Source: Stenotrophomonas rhizophila | GTDB taxonomy: Bacteria; Pseudomonadota; Gammaproteobacteria; Xanthomonadales; Xanthomonadaceae | DNA length: 64,000 nt | NCBI RefSeq assembly: GCF_000661955.1 | Contig: NZ_CP007597.1 | Span: 1,667,605-1,731,604, forward strand | Direction of reading: 5' to 3' | Shown: in pieces, positions 27,308 to 35,304 of the stretch | How the letters are laid out: each line of letters starts with the position of its first letter | How positions within the stretch are numbered: the stretch's first letter is position 1 | Notes under the pieces: generated by a model | The model's database searches: none | What the model saw: the letters and a program-made list of their open reading frames with translations, nothing else | Told to the model about the DNA's origin: nothing | Program-made: the position numbers and the translations under genes

Positions 27308-27392
27308 GGCCGCTATTGTGCGCGCCCGCGCCGTGGCGGAGGGATGAATGCGTTGCACGCCACGCCACCAAAGCGCGCACCCATCCCAACCG

Positions 27393-27592
27393 GTAGGTGC
27401 CGACCGTTGGTCGGCACGGCAATCACACGGTAGGTGCCGACCGTTGGTCGGCACACCGCAGCACGTCAATCGCACGGTAGTGCCGGCCGCTGGCCGGCTC
27501 CGCGCGGGGGTTGGATGTCCGTGGAGCCGGCCAGCGGCCGGCGCTACCGGGCGGGATGGATGTCCGTGGAGCCGGCCAGCGGCCGGCACTAC
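27393..27592. repeat. Five SMAG copies
   Basis: Direct GTAGGTGCCGACCGTTGGT-type copies at 27393-27417 and 27430-27454, a direct GTAGTGCCGGCCGCTGGCC copy at 27477-27500, and inverted copies at 27524-27547 and 27569-27592 (45-bp spacing). They fill the gap between the ABC exporter start and the AhpD-like gene end. Confidence 0.9.
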
Positions 27593-27596
27593 CGGG

Positions 27597-28040
27597 TTAC
27601 GGCAGCGGCGGCAGCAGCCCCGCGCCCAGGCGGTTCCAGGCGTTGATCACGGCCACGCCGACGCTCAGGTCGCTGATGCCCTTTTCATCGAAGTGCGGCG
27701 CCAGTGCCTCGAACGCCGCGTCGGAGGGCGCGCCGTCGGGCAGCCGGGTCAGTGCTTCGGCCCAGCCCAGCGCGGCGCGTTCGCGGGCGTCGAAGAAACG
27801 GCTTTCGTGCCAGGCCGGCAACGTGTCCAGCTTGCGCGGTTCGATGCCGCCCTTGCGCAGGGCCGTGCCGTGCATGTCCATGCAGTAGCCGCAGCCATTG
27901 ATCTGCGACACGCGCAGGAACACCAGCTCCATCAACGTGGGGTCGATCGAACTCTCATGCACGGCCTTGCTGGTGGCCAGCAGGCCCTTGATGGCCTCGT
28001 TGGCCAGGCGGAAATAGGGAACGCGGGGAGAAGCGGACAT
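27597..28040 (-). CDS. Carboxymuconolactone decarboxylase (AhpD-like) family protein
   Basis: A 147-residue alpha-helical protein of the CMD/AhpD group. The redox motif is NGCGYCMDMH, with Cys50, Cys53 and His57 in the AhpD arrangement, so a peroxidase or thiol-relay activity is likely rather than decarboxylation. It lies 35 bp after the ECF41 sigma gene. Conserved ECF41 neighbourhoods carry exactly such a carboxymuconolactone-decarboxylase, oxidoreductase or epimerase gene. It has its own perfect ECF41-type promoter at 28083-28109. The ATG at 28040 follows GGAG. Confidence 0.93.
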   Translation of the reverse strand: MSASPRVPYFRLANEAIKGLLATSKAVHESSIDPTLMELVFLRVSQINGCGYCMDMHGTALRKGGIEPRKLDTLPAWHESRFFDARERAALGWAEALTRLPDGAPSDAAFEALAPHFDEKGISDLSVGVAVINAWNRLGAGLLPPLP

Positions 28041-28075
28041 GGTGGACTCCATGACGGCCCGGTTGGCCGTCTTCA

Positions 28076-28972
28076 TCAGGAGGACGCGCCCGCGTCGCGC
28101 GCTGTGACAAGTGCGGTGAGTTTTTCTGGATTGAGCACGCTCAGCACCCGCGCGATGCGGTCGCCGTCGATGCTGACCAGGGTGACCGAGTGCAGCTGGT
28201 CGCCCTGGAAACGCAGGATGGCCGGCTCGCCGTTGACGTAGCCGATCCGGGCCGGGTGCGCCCCGTTGCGCCGCGCGATCGCCCAGTACAGCTGGGCGAT
28301 ACGTTCGGCGCCGAGCAACGGGCGAATGGCTGCGGTGACCCGGCCGCCGCCGTCGGACACCATCTCCGCATTGGCATGCAGCAACGACAGGATCGCGGCC
28401 TGGTCGCCGCGCTGGGAGGCATCCATGAAGCGGGTCAGCAGGTCGCGGTGCTGCCCGGCGCTGACGGCGAAGCGCGGTTTGCCCGCCTGCAGGCGTTGGC
28501 GGGCGCGGTGGACCAGCTGGCGGCAGTTGGCCGGGCTGTGGTCGAGCAGGGGGGCGATGTCGGGGTAGTCGTAGTCGAACACGTCCTTGAGCAGAAAGGC
28601 GGCGCGCTCGTCCGGCCCCAGCTGCTCCAGCAGGGCCAGGAAGGCCATCGACACCTCGTCGGCCCGCGCATGGCGCTGGGCCGGGTCGTGCAGCGGATCC
28701 GGGTCCAGGGCGATCTCCAGCGGCTCGGGCAGCCACGGCCCCACGTAGTCGATGCGGGCGTTGCGCCGCGCCCGCAGGCGGTCCAGGCCCAGGCGCGTGG
28801 TGGCGGTCACCAGCCAGCCTTCCGGGTCGCGGATGCTGGCGATGTCGGCCCCTTGCCAGCGCAGCCAGGCGTCCTGGACCACGTCCTCGGCGTCGCTGCG
28901 GCTGCCCAGCAGGCGGTAGGCCAGGGCAAACAGGCGGGGGCGGTGGGTCTGGAAGGTATCGGTCGGGGTCAT
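28076..28972 (-). CDS. ECF41-group sigma factor with fused SnoaL-like domain
   Basis: A 298-residue sigma factor. Sigma-2 (FALAYRLLGSRSDAEDVVQD, about 13-75) and sigma-4 (about 110-165) are followed by a C-terminal NTF2/SnoaL-like domain that in this group tunes activity in place of an anti-sigma factor. The group hallmarks are visible: WLPEP linker motif, DGGG in SDGGGRV and NPEKL (family NPDKL) near the C-terminus. No anti-sigma gene is adjacent. A perfect match to the ECF41 promoter lies so close to the ATG that the mRNA would be almost leaderless, which suggests autoregulation. Confidence 0.95.
   Translation of the reverse strand: MTPTDTFQTHRPRLFALAYRLLGSRSDAEDVVQDAWLRWQGADIASIRDPEGWLVTATTRLGLDRLRARRNARIDYVGPWLPEPLEIALDPDPLHDPAQRHARADEVSMAFLALLEQLGPDERAAFLLKDVFDYDYPDIAPLLDHSPANCRQLVHRARQRLQAGKPRFAVSAGQHRDLLTRFMDASQRGDQAAILSLLHANAEMVSDGGGRVTAAIRPLLGAERIAQLYWAIARRNGAHPARIGYVNGEPAILRFQGDQLHSVTLVSIDGDRIARVLSVLNPEKLTALVTARDAGASS
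28083..28109 (-). promoter_or_regulatory. ECF41-type promoter of the AhpD-like gene
   Basis: On the minus strand TGTCACA (28109-28103), 16 bp, then CGTC (28086-28083): an exact match to the TGTCACA-N16-CGTC consensus reported for ECF41 sigma factors. It lies inside the 3' end of the sigma gene and would give a leader of about 35 nt. Confidence 0.8.
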
Positions 28973-28980
28973 GCCGGGAG

Positions 28981-29007
28981 GACGCCGCCAGGGGCGTGGT
29001 TGTGACA
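28981..29007 (-). promoter_or_regulatory. ECF41-type promoter of the sigma gene
   Basis: On the minus strand TGTCACA (29007-29001), 16 bp, then CGTC (28984-28981). It is a second exact consensus match with the same spacing. The -10 ends 9 bp from the sigma ATG, predicting a leaderless or near-leaderless transcript. Confidence 0.8.
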
Positions 29008-29143
29008 GGGGTAGGGCCACTGTGCCGCAGACGCCGTGCCGGCGCGATGCCCGGTGTCGCACCACGGCCAATGCCCCTTGGCGGCGCCAGGGGGGTAAAA
29101 TGATGGGCTGAATCCCCGCCAGCCTCCAGCAAGCGAGCAAGTC

Positions 29144-30661
29144 GTGACATCGATCAAGCAGGAAGACCTCATCCAGTCCATCGCCGACGCGCTGCAGTAC
29201 ATTTCGTACTACCACCCGGTCGATTACATCAAGAGCCTCGCCGCCGCCTACGAGCGCGAGGAATCGCCGGCCGCGAAGGAAGCGATGGCCCAGATCCTGA
29301 TCAATTCACGGATGTGCGCCGAAGGCCACCGCCCGATCTGCCAGGACACCGGCATCGTCACCGTGTTCCTGGAAATCGGCATGAACGTCCGCTGGGACGA
29401 TGCCACCATGGGCGTGGAAGACATGGCCAATGAAGGCGTGCGCCGCGCCTACAACCACCCGGACAACAAGCTGCGCGCCTCGGTGCTGGCCGACCCGGCC
29501 GGCAAGCGCACCAACACCAAGGACAACACCCCCGGCGTGGTCAACGTCAAGGTGGTGCCGGGTGACCATGTCGAGGTGATCGTCGCCGCCAAGGGCGGTG
29601 GGTCGGAAGCCAAGAGCAAGTTCGCCATGCTCAACCCGTCCGACTCGATCGTGGACTGGGTGCTCAAGACCGTGCCGACCATGGGCGCTGGCTGGTGCCC
29701 GCCGGGCATGCTCGGCATCGGCATCGGCGGCACCGCCGAGAAGGCGATGCTGCTGGCCAAGGAATCGTTGATGGAGCCGATCGACATCAACGAGCTCAAG
29801 GCCCGTGGCGCCTCCAACCGCGCCGAAGAACTGCGCCTGGAACTGTTCGACAAGGTCAATGCGCTGGGTATCGGTGCGCAGGGCCTGGGCGGCCTGACCA
29901 CGGTGCTGGACATCAAGGTCAAGGACTTCCCGACCCACGCGGCCAACCTGCCGGTGGCGATGATCCCCAACTGCGCGGCCACCCGCCATGCGCACTTCAC
30001 CCTGGACGGCAGCGGCCCGGTGATGCTGGATCCGCCGTCGCTGGAAGACTGGCCGCAGATCACCTACGACGCCTCCAAGGGCACCCGTGTCGACCTCGAC
30101 ACGATCACCCCCGAAGACGTGGCCAGCTGGACGCCGGGCCAGACCCTGCTGCTCAACGGCAAGCTGCTCACCGGCCGCGATGCTGCGCACAAGCGCATCG
30201 TGGAAATGCTGGACAAGGGCGAGCCGCTGCCGGTCGATCTCAAGGGCCGTTTCATCTACTACGTGGGCCCGGTCGATCCGGTGCGCGACGAAGTGGTGGG
30301 TCCGGCCGGTCCGACCACCGCCACCCGCATGGACAAGTTCACCCGCCAGGTGCTGGAACAGACCGGCCTGCTGGGCATGGTCGGCAAGGCCGAGCGCGGC
30401 CCGGCGGCGATCGAAGCGATCCGCGACAACAAGTCGGCCTACCTGATGGCGGTCGGCGGCTCGGCCTACCTGGTGTCCAAGGCGATCAAGGCGGCCAAGG
30501 TGGTCGGTTTCGCCGACCTGGGCATGGAAGCGATCTACGAGTTCACCGTGCAGGACATGCCGGTGACCGTGGCGGTGGATTCCACCGGCGAATCGGTGCA
30601 CATCACCGGCCCGCGCGAATGGCAGGCCCGCATCGGCAAGATTCCGGTGGTGGTGGCCTGA
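29144..30661 (+). CDS. Fumarate hydratase, class I (Fe-S)
   Basis: TCA-cycle enzyme converting fumarate to malate with an oxygen-labile [4Fe-4S] cluster. The 505-residue single-chain form has an N-terminal alpha part with cluster-ligand region RPICQDTGIV and a C-terminal beta part with GRDAAHKRIVEMLDKG and YYVGPVDPVRDEVVGPAGPT (quoted in parts, 20 residues or fewer each). The start is GTG at 29144. A class II enzyme (fumC) occurs at 61.7 kb, so the cell has both. An intrinsic terminator follows at 30699-30727. Confidence 0.95.
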   Translation: MTSIKQEDLIQSIADALQYISYYHPVDYIKSLAAAYEREESPAAKEAMAQILINSRMCAEGHRPICQDTGIVTVFLEIGMNVRWDDATMGVEDMANEGVRRAYNHPDNKLRASVLADPAGKRTNTKDNTPGVVNVKVVPGDHVEVIVAAKGGGSEAKSKFAMLNPSDSIVDWVLKTVPTMGAGWCPPGMLGIGIGGTAEKAMLLAKESLMEPIDINELKARGASNRAEELRLELFDKVNALGIGAQGLGGLTTVLDIKVKDFPTHAANLPVAMIPNCAATRHAHFTLDGSGPVMLDPPSLEDWPQITYDASKGTRVDLDTITPEDVASWTPGQTLLLNGKLLTGRDAAHKRIVEMLDKGEPLPVDLKGRFIYYVGPVDPVRDEVVGPAGPTTATRMDKFTRQVLEQTGLLGMVGKAERGPAAIEAIRDNKSAYLMAVGGSAYLVSKAIKAAKVVGFADLGMEAIYEFTVQDMPVTVAVDSTGESVHITGPREWQARIGKIPVVVA

Positions 30662-30698
30662 CCTCTGCGGCTGCCGGCCCTGGTCGGCACGCAGACAG

Positions 30699-30727
30699 AA
30701 AAAACGGCGCCCGAGGGCGCCGTTTTT
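30699..30727 (+). terminator. Intrinsic terminator of the class I fumarase gene
   Basis: AAAAACGGCGCCC/GGGCGCCGTTTTT stem-loop with a run of T, 38 bp after the stop. Confidence 0.9.
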
Positions 30728-30743
30728 CGTTGCGGCAAACCCG

Positions 30744-30768
30744 GTAGGCGCCGACCGTTGGTCGGCGC
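30744..30768. repeat. SMAG monomer
   Basis: GTAGGCGCCGACCGTTGGT-type hairpin just before the end of the convergent LysE gene. Confidence 0.88.
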
Positions 30769-30774
30769 GCCCCC

Positions 30775-31410
30775 TCACCGGCGCACGTCCACCAGCATCC
30801 GCACCGCCAGCGCACCCAGCACCGTGCCCATCAGCGCGCGCTGCATTGCCTGCCAGCGCGGCCGCCGCGCCAGGAAGGCCGCAATGCTGCCGGCGGCCAG
30901 CACGATCAACGCATTGACGCCCAGGCTGGTGGCAATCTGCACCAGCCCCAGCACCACCGATTGCGCCATCACGCTGCCGTGGCCGCTGGGCTGGATGAAC
31001 TGCGGCAGCAGCGACAGGTACATCACCGCGATCTTCGGGTTGAGCAGCGCGGTAAACAGACCCATCGCAAACAACCGGCGCGGGCTGTCGCGCGGCAGTT
31101 CTCGCAGCTGGAACGGCGACGGCCCGCCCGGACGCAGCGCCTGCCACGCCAGGTACAGCAGGTACAGCGCCCCGGCGATGCGCAGGGCGTCGTAGGCGTG
31201 CGGCACGGCCATCAACAACGCGGTGATGCCCAGCGCCGCGCACAGCAGGTAGACCAGGAACCCCAGCGCGATGCCGCCCAGCGACACCAGCCCGGCCGCG
31301 CGCCCCTGGCAGATCGAGCGCGACACCAGGTAGATCATGTTCGGCCCGGGGGTGAGCACCATGCCCAGCGAGATCAGGCCGAATGCCAGCAGGTGGGACA
31401 GCTCGGGCAT
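30775..31410 (-). CDS. LysE/RhtB-family amino-acid exporter
   Basis: Inner-membrane exporter of amino acids or derivatives, 211 residues and six TM helices. The family signature is GMVLTPGPNMIYLVSRSI near the N-terminus, and NPKIAVMYLSLLPQF is the second conserved block. The ATG at 31410 is chosen because it directly precedes the first helix; the frame is open further upstream without signal features. It is divergent from a GST gene. The substrate (homoserine, threonine, lysine or other) cannot be told. Confidence 0.92.
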   Translation of the reverse strand: MPELSHLLAFGLISLGMVLTPGPNMIYLVSRSICQGRAAGLVSLGGIALGFLVYLLCAALGITALLMAVPHAYDALRIAGALYLLYLAWQALRPGGPSPFQLRELPRDSPRRLFAMGLFTALLNPKIAVMYLSLLPQFIQPSGHGSVMAQSVVLGLVQIATSLGVNALIVLAAGSIAAFLARRPRWQAMQRALMGTVLGALAVRMLVDVRR

Positions 31411-31561
31411 CGCCGCACTCCGGGGGAAAGGTGCTGCGCATGCTAGGCCTGCCTGGCGCGGCGCAACAGCCACAGCGCCGCCATGCGCAGGCGTGCATCT
31501 GTATCCATCGCCGGCCGCCGGGCGGCGCATAATCGGAGGCTTCCCCTGACAGGCGCCGCGC

Positions 31562-32197
31562 ATGCCCACCACCTTGTATGGTTCCCCCAGCACCGCCTCG
31601 CTGGTGGTGCACTGGCTGCTGATCGAACTGGGTGTTGAGCACGAACTGGTCCTGCTCGATTTCGAGACCCGTCAGCACAAGTCCGACGACTACCTGGCGC
31701 TGAATCCGGCAGGCGTGGTGCCCACGCTGGTGATGGATGGGCAGGTGCTGACCGAAGCGGCGGCGATTGCCCTGCACCTGGCCGATCTGCATCCGCAGGC
31801 GGGTCTGTTGCCGGCGCCGGGCACTGCCGAGCGCGGCGAAGCGTACCGCTGGATGTTCTGGTGCGCCAACACCGTGCAACCGGCGTACCGCGCCTGGTTC
31901 TACGCCCATGAAATGGCCGGGCCGGACAGCGCCGGTGCTACCCGCGAGATGGCCCGCGAAAGGCTGCAGGCCGCGTGGCAGCGGCTGTCCGACCACCTGC
32001 AGGCCGGTGGCCCGTACATGCTGGGCGCGCAGCTGAGCGTGGTCGACCTGATGCTGGTGATGTTGCTGCGCTGGTCGCGCAACATGCCCGTGCCAAGCGA
32101 CACCTGGCCGGTGCTCAAGGCCTACGCCGATCGGCTCAAGGCGCGCCCGGCCTTCATCGAGGTGTACCGCCGCGAAGGCATCACCGACTGGCGGTGA
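31562..32197 (+). CDS. Glutathione S-transferase family protein
   Basis: A 211-residue cytosolic GST. The N-terminal thioredoxin-like domain (TTLYGSPSTASLVVHWLLIE, ALNPAGVVPTLV, LTEAAAIALHL) is followed by an all-helical C-terminal domain with LSVVDLMLVMLL. Ser10 or Ser12 in SPSTAS sits where the catalytic Ser/Cys usually lies. The substrate is unknown. It is divergent from LysE. Confidence 0.92.
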   Translation: MPTTLYGSPSTASLVVHWLLIELGVEHELVLLDFETRQHKSDDYLALNPAGVVPTLVMDGQVLTEAAAIALHLADLHPQAGLLPAPGTAERGEAYRWMFWCANTVQPAYRAWFYAHEMAGPDSAGATREMARERLQAAWQRLSDHLQAGGPYMLGAQLSVVDLMLVMLLRWSRNMPVPSDTWPVLKAYADRLKARPAFIEVYRREGITDWR

Positions 32198-32266
32198 CCC
32201 GGCGATGCCGGCAACCGGCGCGAAGAATTGATACGCTTCTTGGTGATGCCACCAAGGAGCAATACC

Positions 32267-32614
32267 ATGCAAAGGATGCTGTTCGGCGGGCTGCTGGCCC
32301 TGTTGATGACCGCGTGCAGCAGCGGCGGTGATACCTATTCGGCACCCAGCCTGCGCGAGGTGACCGCCGCCAACCAGTGCATGGCGGTCTGCCAGAGCCG
32401 GTACGACAGTTGTTCGGCCAGCCCACTGGGCAGTGGCAGCAGCGACACCTGCGGCACCGGGGTGGCCACCCAGCGCGACGGTCGCTGCGACAAGATCGAC
32501 AACCCGGAACTGCGCCGCTCGTGCCAGGCCAGTGCCGACTTCTGCCGTAATCGTTCCCCGGCGCTGCGCTGCGGTGAAGAGCGCGACCGCTGCGTGAGCC
32601 GCTGCGGCGGTTGA
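32267..32614 (+). CDS. Cysteine-rich lipoprotein
   Basis: A 115-residue lipoprotein with lipobox LLMTAC (Cys about 15). The mature region has nine or so Cys in spaced pairs (CMAVCQSRYDSC, DTCG, RCDK, RSCQ, FCRN, RCGE, RCVSRC), suggesting several disulfides in a small rigid domain. A GGAG element (AAGGAGC) precedes the ATG at 32267. I recognise no domain name. It is followed by convergent arsC and pldA genes. Confidence 0.75.
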   Translation: MQRMLFGGLLALLMTACSSGGDTYSAPSLREVTAANQCMAVCQSRYDSCSASPLGSGSSDTCGTGVATQRDGRCDKIDNPELRRSCQASADFCRNRSPALRCGEERDRCVSRCGG

Positions 32615-32631
32615 GCCACCGCGGGCCGGCG

Positions 32632-32985
32632 TCAGGCCGGCAGGATCTCCAGCACCGTTTCCGGCGGCCGGCACAGCCGAACGCCGCGCGGGGTGCGCAC
32701 GATCGGCCGGTTGATCAGTGCCGGGTGCCCGTGCATCGCCGCGATCAGGGCCGTGTCGTCCAGCGTTGGATCGGCCAGGCCAAGCGCGGCATACGCGTCT
32801 TCCTTGGTGCGCAGCAGGGCGCGTGCGCCGGTGCCCATCGCCGCGACCAACGACTGCAGCGTGGCCACGTCCGGCGGGCTGTCCAGGTAGGCGATGACGG
32901 TGGGTTCGATGCCGTGCTCATGCAGGATCCGCAACGCCCCGCGCGAGTTGCTGCAGCGTGGGTTGTGCCAGATCGTCACCGCCAT
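32632..32985 (-). CDS. arsC: ArsC-family reductase (glutaredoxin type)
   Basis: A 117-residue thioredoxin-fold protein of the glutaredoxin-dependent arsenate reductase family. The catalytic Cys lies in IWHNPRCSNSRGALRIL and the C-terminal arginine region is PIVRTPRGVRLCRPPETVLE. There is no arsB, arsR or arsH nearby, so arsenate may not be the natural substrate. Its start overlaps the end of pldA by one base (TGATG), so the two are translationally coupled. Confidence 0.88.
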   Translation of the reverse strand: MAVTIWHNPRCSNSRGALRILHEHGIEPTVIAYLDSPPDVATLQSLVAAMGTGARALLRTKEDAYAALGLADPTLDDTALIAAMHGHPALINRPIVRTPRGVRLCRPPETVLEILPA

Positions 32986-34151
32986 CAGTACCACTCCAGC
33001 AGCGACACGCCCAAGCCGATGTAGGTGGCTTTGTGGTTGTAGTCGATCATGCTCTCGCCATAGCCGTCGAACACCTGCACGTGGCCGCGCAGCAGGTTGC
33101 TGATCGGGAAGCCGTAGTCGAGCTGCACCGCCCCGTGCGAACGGTCGCCGCCGCGCAGCGAATGGCGCGCCATCAGCGAGACTTCGTGGCCATTCCGGTT
33201 CCAGGTCAGGGTGGCGTCGCCGCGGCCCATGTAATCCTCGATATCCGGGTTGTTGTCGTCCTTGCGGTCTTCCGGCAGGCGGTACCACGGGCGCAGCACC
33301 AGTGCCCAGTTTTCGCGGTCCAGGCCGATCGTGGCGATCACCCGGTTCCAGCTGCGCGACAAGGGGTCGGGGCGGCCGTTGGACATGTGGTTGATGCTGA
33401 TCCCGCTCATGCGCCCGCGCCAGCCGCCGATTGAATAGCCGTTGCGGAACAGCAGCATCATTTCGGGTTCGTAGTTGGTTTCGCGGAACGGGCGCGAGTT
33501 CTCGGCGTTGTACGCCTGCCAGCGCGAGCTCTGGGTATAACCGGCCCAGATGTCGCCGTTGTCGCCGAACAGGTTCTCCACCACCTTGGTCTTGAAGCTC
33601 AGCTGGAACTTCAGCTCGTTGCTGTCCAGCAGCTGCGGCGTGGTGACCGTGTTGGCCGGGTTGGGCGACTGCGGGGTCTGGTTCTTGTCGCTGGTCCAGA
33701 ACGCCGGCAGCAGGTACACCGGCTTGTAGGCACGCAGCTGGAACGCGCCCAGCTTGGAGTCCTGCGCCAGCTCCCAACGGCTGTCCAGCAGCGAGCCCTT
33801 GCCCGCGTTGGCCAGTGCATCTTCATGGCCATCGCTCTTGAACAGCTCGCCCAGCCGCTGCTTGGCGCGCTGCGTTGCCGGGGCATCGGCCTCGGCCGTG
33901 CGCGCGGCCTGGCGTTCGTCGCGACGGGCCTGCTGCGCGGCAACGGCGGCGGCATCGGCGGCCTCGGTCACTCCGCGGGTGTGGCCGAACAGTTTGTCGT
34001 AGCAGGTCAGCCGCGCGGCGTCGGTGTCGACCAGCGCACACGCCTCCGGCGAGGCCGGGGTGGGGGCCGCTTCCTGTGCGGCCAGCGGCAGGCTGGCAGA
34101 GGCCAGGGCCAGGGCGGTGAACAGGGCGGAGCGTGGGCGCGAAGAGGTCAT
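32985..34151 (-). CDS. pldA: Outer-membrane phospholipase A
   Basis: Calcium-dependent beta-barrel phospholipase that removes phospholipids from the outer leaflet. The 388-residue protein has a signal peptide (ALFTALALASASLPLAAQ). Catalytic His and Ser lie in SINHMSNGRPDP and the Asn in SRSWNRVIATIG. The C-terminus ends in Tyr with alternating residues (YIGLGVSLLEWY), typical of BAM substrates. About 90 residues between the signal and barrel (Ala/Arg/Glu-rich, ARRDERQAARTAEADAP) are extra compared with E. coli PldA. The ATG at 34151 is the signal-peptide start. Confidence 0.93.
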   Translation of the reverse strand: MTSSRPRSALFTALALASASLPLAAQEAAPTPASPEACALVDTDAARLTCYDKLFGHTRGVTEAADAAAVAAQQARRDERQAARTAEADAPATQRAKQRLGELFKSDGHEDALANAGKGSLLDSRWELAQDSKLGAFQLRAYKPVYLLPAFWTSDKNQTPQSPNPANTVTTPQLLDSNELKFQLSFKTKVVENLFGDNGDIWAGYTQSSRWQAYNAENSRPFRETNYEPEMMLLFRNGYSIGGWRGRMSGISINHMSNGRPDPLSRSWNRVIATIGLDRENWALVLRPWYRLPEDRKDDNNPDIEDYMGRGDATLTWNRNGHEVSLMARHSLRGGDRSHGAVQLDYGFPISNLLRGHVQVFDGYGESMIDYNHKATYIGLGVSLLEWY

Positions 34152-34293
34152 GAAAGCAGGCCAGGTGGCAAAGATGAATGGGGTTTCCGGAACAGTGTGG
34201 CCGTTGCCCGCCGATCCTGCCAGCGCCGACCGTCGTCCCGCAGCAGGGTTTATGCCGGGCAGACCCGTGCGCGGGGCGTGAAAAGCGCGGCCG

Positions 34294-34779
34294 TCAGAAG
34301 AACCAGGCAAAGGCGAACAGGCCCAGCATCGCCACCACCAGCGCCATTTTCAGTGCCACCCCGAGCAGGATGCCCAGCCAGGTGGCAAAGCCCACCTTGG
34401 TCGAGCGGCCCAGTTCGCGGGTATGCCAGTACTCGCCCGCCAGGGCGCCCAGCAGCGGTCCGGCCAGCAGCCCGATCGGCATGAAGAACAGGCCGGCGAT
34501 GCTGCCCAGCACGGTGCCCCACAGCGCCTTGCGGCTGGCCCCCACCCGCTGCGCGCCGACCACGGTGGCCAGGATGTCCACGGCGAAGGAGAGCAGGGTC
34601 AGGATGCCGAGCAGGGTCAGCGGCACCCAGCCCACATGGGCGAAGCCGTCGGCCCAGGCGGCCACCAGCAGGCCGGCGAATACCAGCGGGATGCCGGGCA
34701 GGGCCGGCAGGATGATGCCTGCGATGCCGGTCAGCACCAGCAGGGCGGCTACCAGGTAGAAGATGAATGAATAGTCCAT
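34294..34779 (-). CDS. DUF456-family membrane protein
   Basis: A 161-residue inner-membrane protein with five or so TM segments, built on two similar glycine-rich halves (GIILPALPGIPLVFAGLL and GLFFMPIGLLAGPLLGALAG). This is the DUF456 pattern of small integral proteins with unknown function. The gene ends 143 bp from pldA on the same strand. It is divergent from the cold-shock gene. Confidence 0.85.
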   Translation of the reverse strand: MDYSFIFYLVAALLVLTGIAGIILPALPGIPLVFAGLLVAAWADGFAHVGWVPLTLLGILTLLSFAVDILATVVGAQRVGASRKALWGTVLGSIAGLFFMPIGLLAGPLLGALAGEYWHTRELGRSTKVGFATWLGILLGVALKMALVVAMLGLFAFAWFF

Positions 34780-34807
34780 GCTGTCCGGTATGGTCTGGGA
34801 AATAGGG

Positions 34808-34836
34808 TTGACATGTGAAAGCTTTTCACAGTTGAT
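34808..34836 (+). promoter_or_regulatory. Candidate promoter of the cold-shock gene
   Basis: A perfect TTGACA (34808-34813) is followed by a 17-bp spacer that is itself a palindrome, TGTGAAAGCTTTTCACA, and a weak -10 GTTGAT. It would give a leader of about 170 nt, in line with cold-shock mRNAs. The weak -10 lowers confidence. Confidence 0.4.
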
Positions 34837-35014
34837 TTTTCGTTTTGCTCGGGTTAAGTTGCACTCGCTGAGCTTGGCAAGGTCACCGTGGATCGTGGCC
34901 TGATGATGGTAGATCTTCTGATCCGCTGCATCGTTGCACCTCGCTTCCCCCTTGCTGTCAGCCGCCTGTCAGGGCGTATCCAACAACAAGACAGACAGTT
35001 AGGGAGTAGCTGAG

Positions 35015-35218
35015 ATGGCTGAGAAGGGCACCGTCAAGTGGTTCAACGACGCTAAGGGTTTTGGTTTCATCAGCCGTGAAAGCGGCGAGGACGTGTTCGT
35101 GCATTTCCGCGCGATCGAGTCCCAGGGCTTCAAGAGCCTCAAGGAAGGCCAAGCGGTCGAGTTCGAAGTAGTGACCGGCCAGAAGGGCTTGCAGGCCGAC
35201 AAGGTGAAGCCGCTCTAA
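35015..35218 (+). CDS. Cold-shock protein (CspA family)
   Basis: A 67-residue OB-fold RNA chaperone. RNP1 is KGFGFIS and RNP2 is VFVHF. It melts mRNA structure in the cold or during growth transitions. The ATG follows AGGGAG. The roughly 200-bp upstream region without another gene suggests a long structured 5' leader, as in E. coli cspA, which controls translation by temperature (inference). A strong terminator follows 30 bp after the stop. Confidence 0.96.
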   Translation: MAEKGTVKWFNDAKGFGFISRESGEDVFVHFRAIESQGFKSLKEGQAVEFEVVTGQKGLQADKVKPL

Positions 35219-35248
35219 GCGCACACCGACGTCAGCTGGATGAAACAC

Positions 35249-35280
35249 GAAAAGGGCCCGCTTGCGCGGGCCCTTTTTTT
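35249..35280 (+). terminator. Intrinsic terminator of the cold-shock gene
   Basis: AAAGGGCCCGC/GCGGGCCCTTT stem with a 4-nt loop and seven T. Confidence 0.93.
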
Positions 35281-35304
35281 ACGTCGCGGCGGGGCCCGGC
35301 GTAA

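Noticed and set aside
29306..32674. 1122-codon minus-strand frame across fumarase, LysE and GST
   Set aside because: It spans several real genes on both strands and a terminator, and has no recognisable domain.
34814..34830. CRP/Clp binding site
   Set aside because: The arms TGTGA and TCACA are present, but the centre is 7 bp rather than 6, so it is kept only as a palindrome of unknown use.
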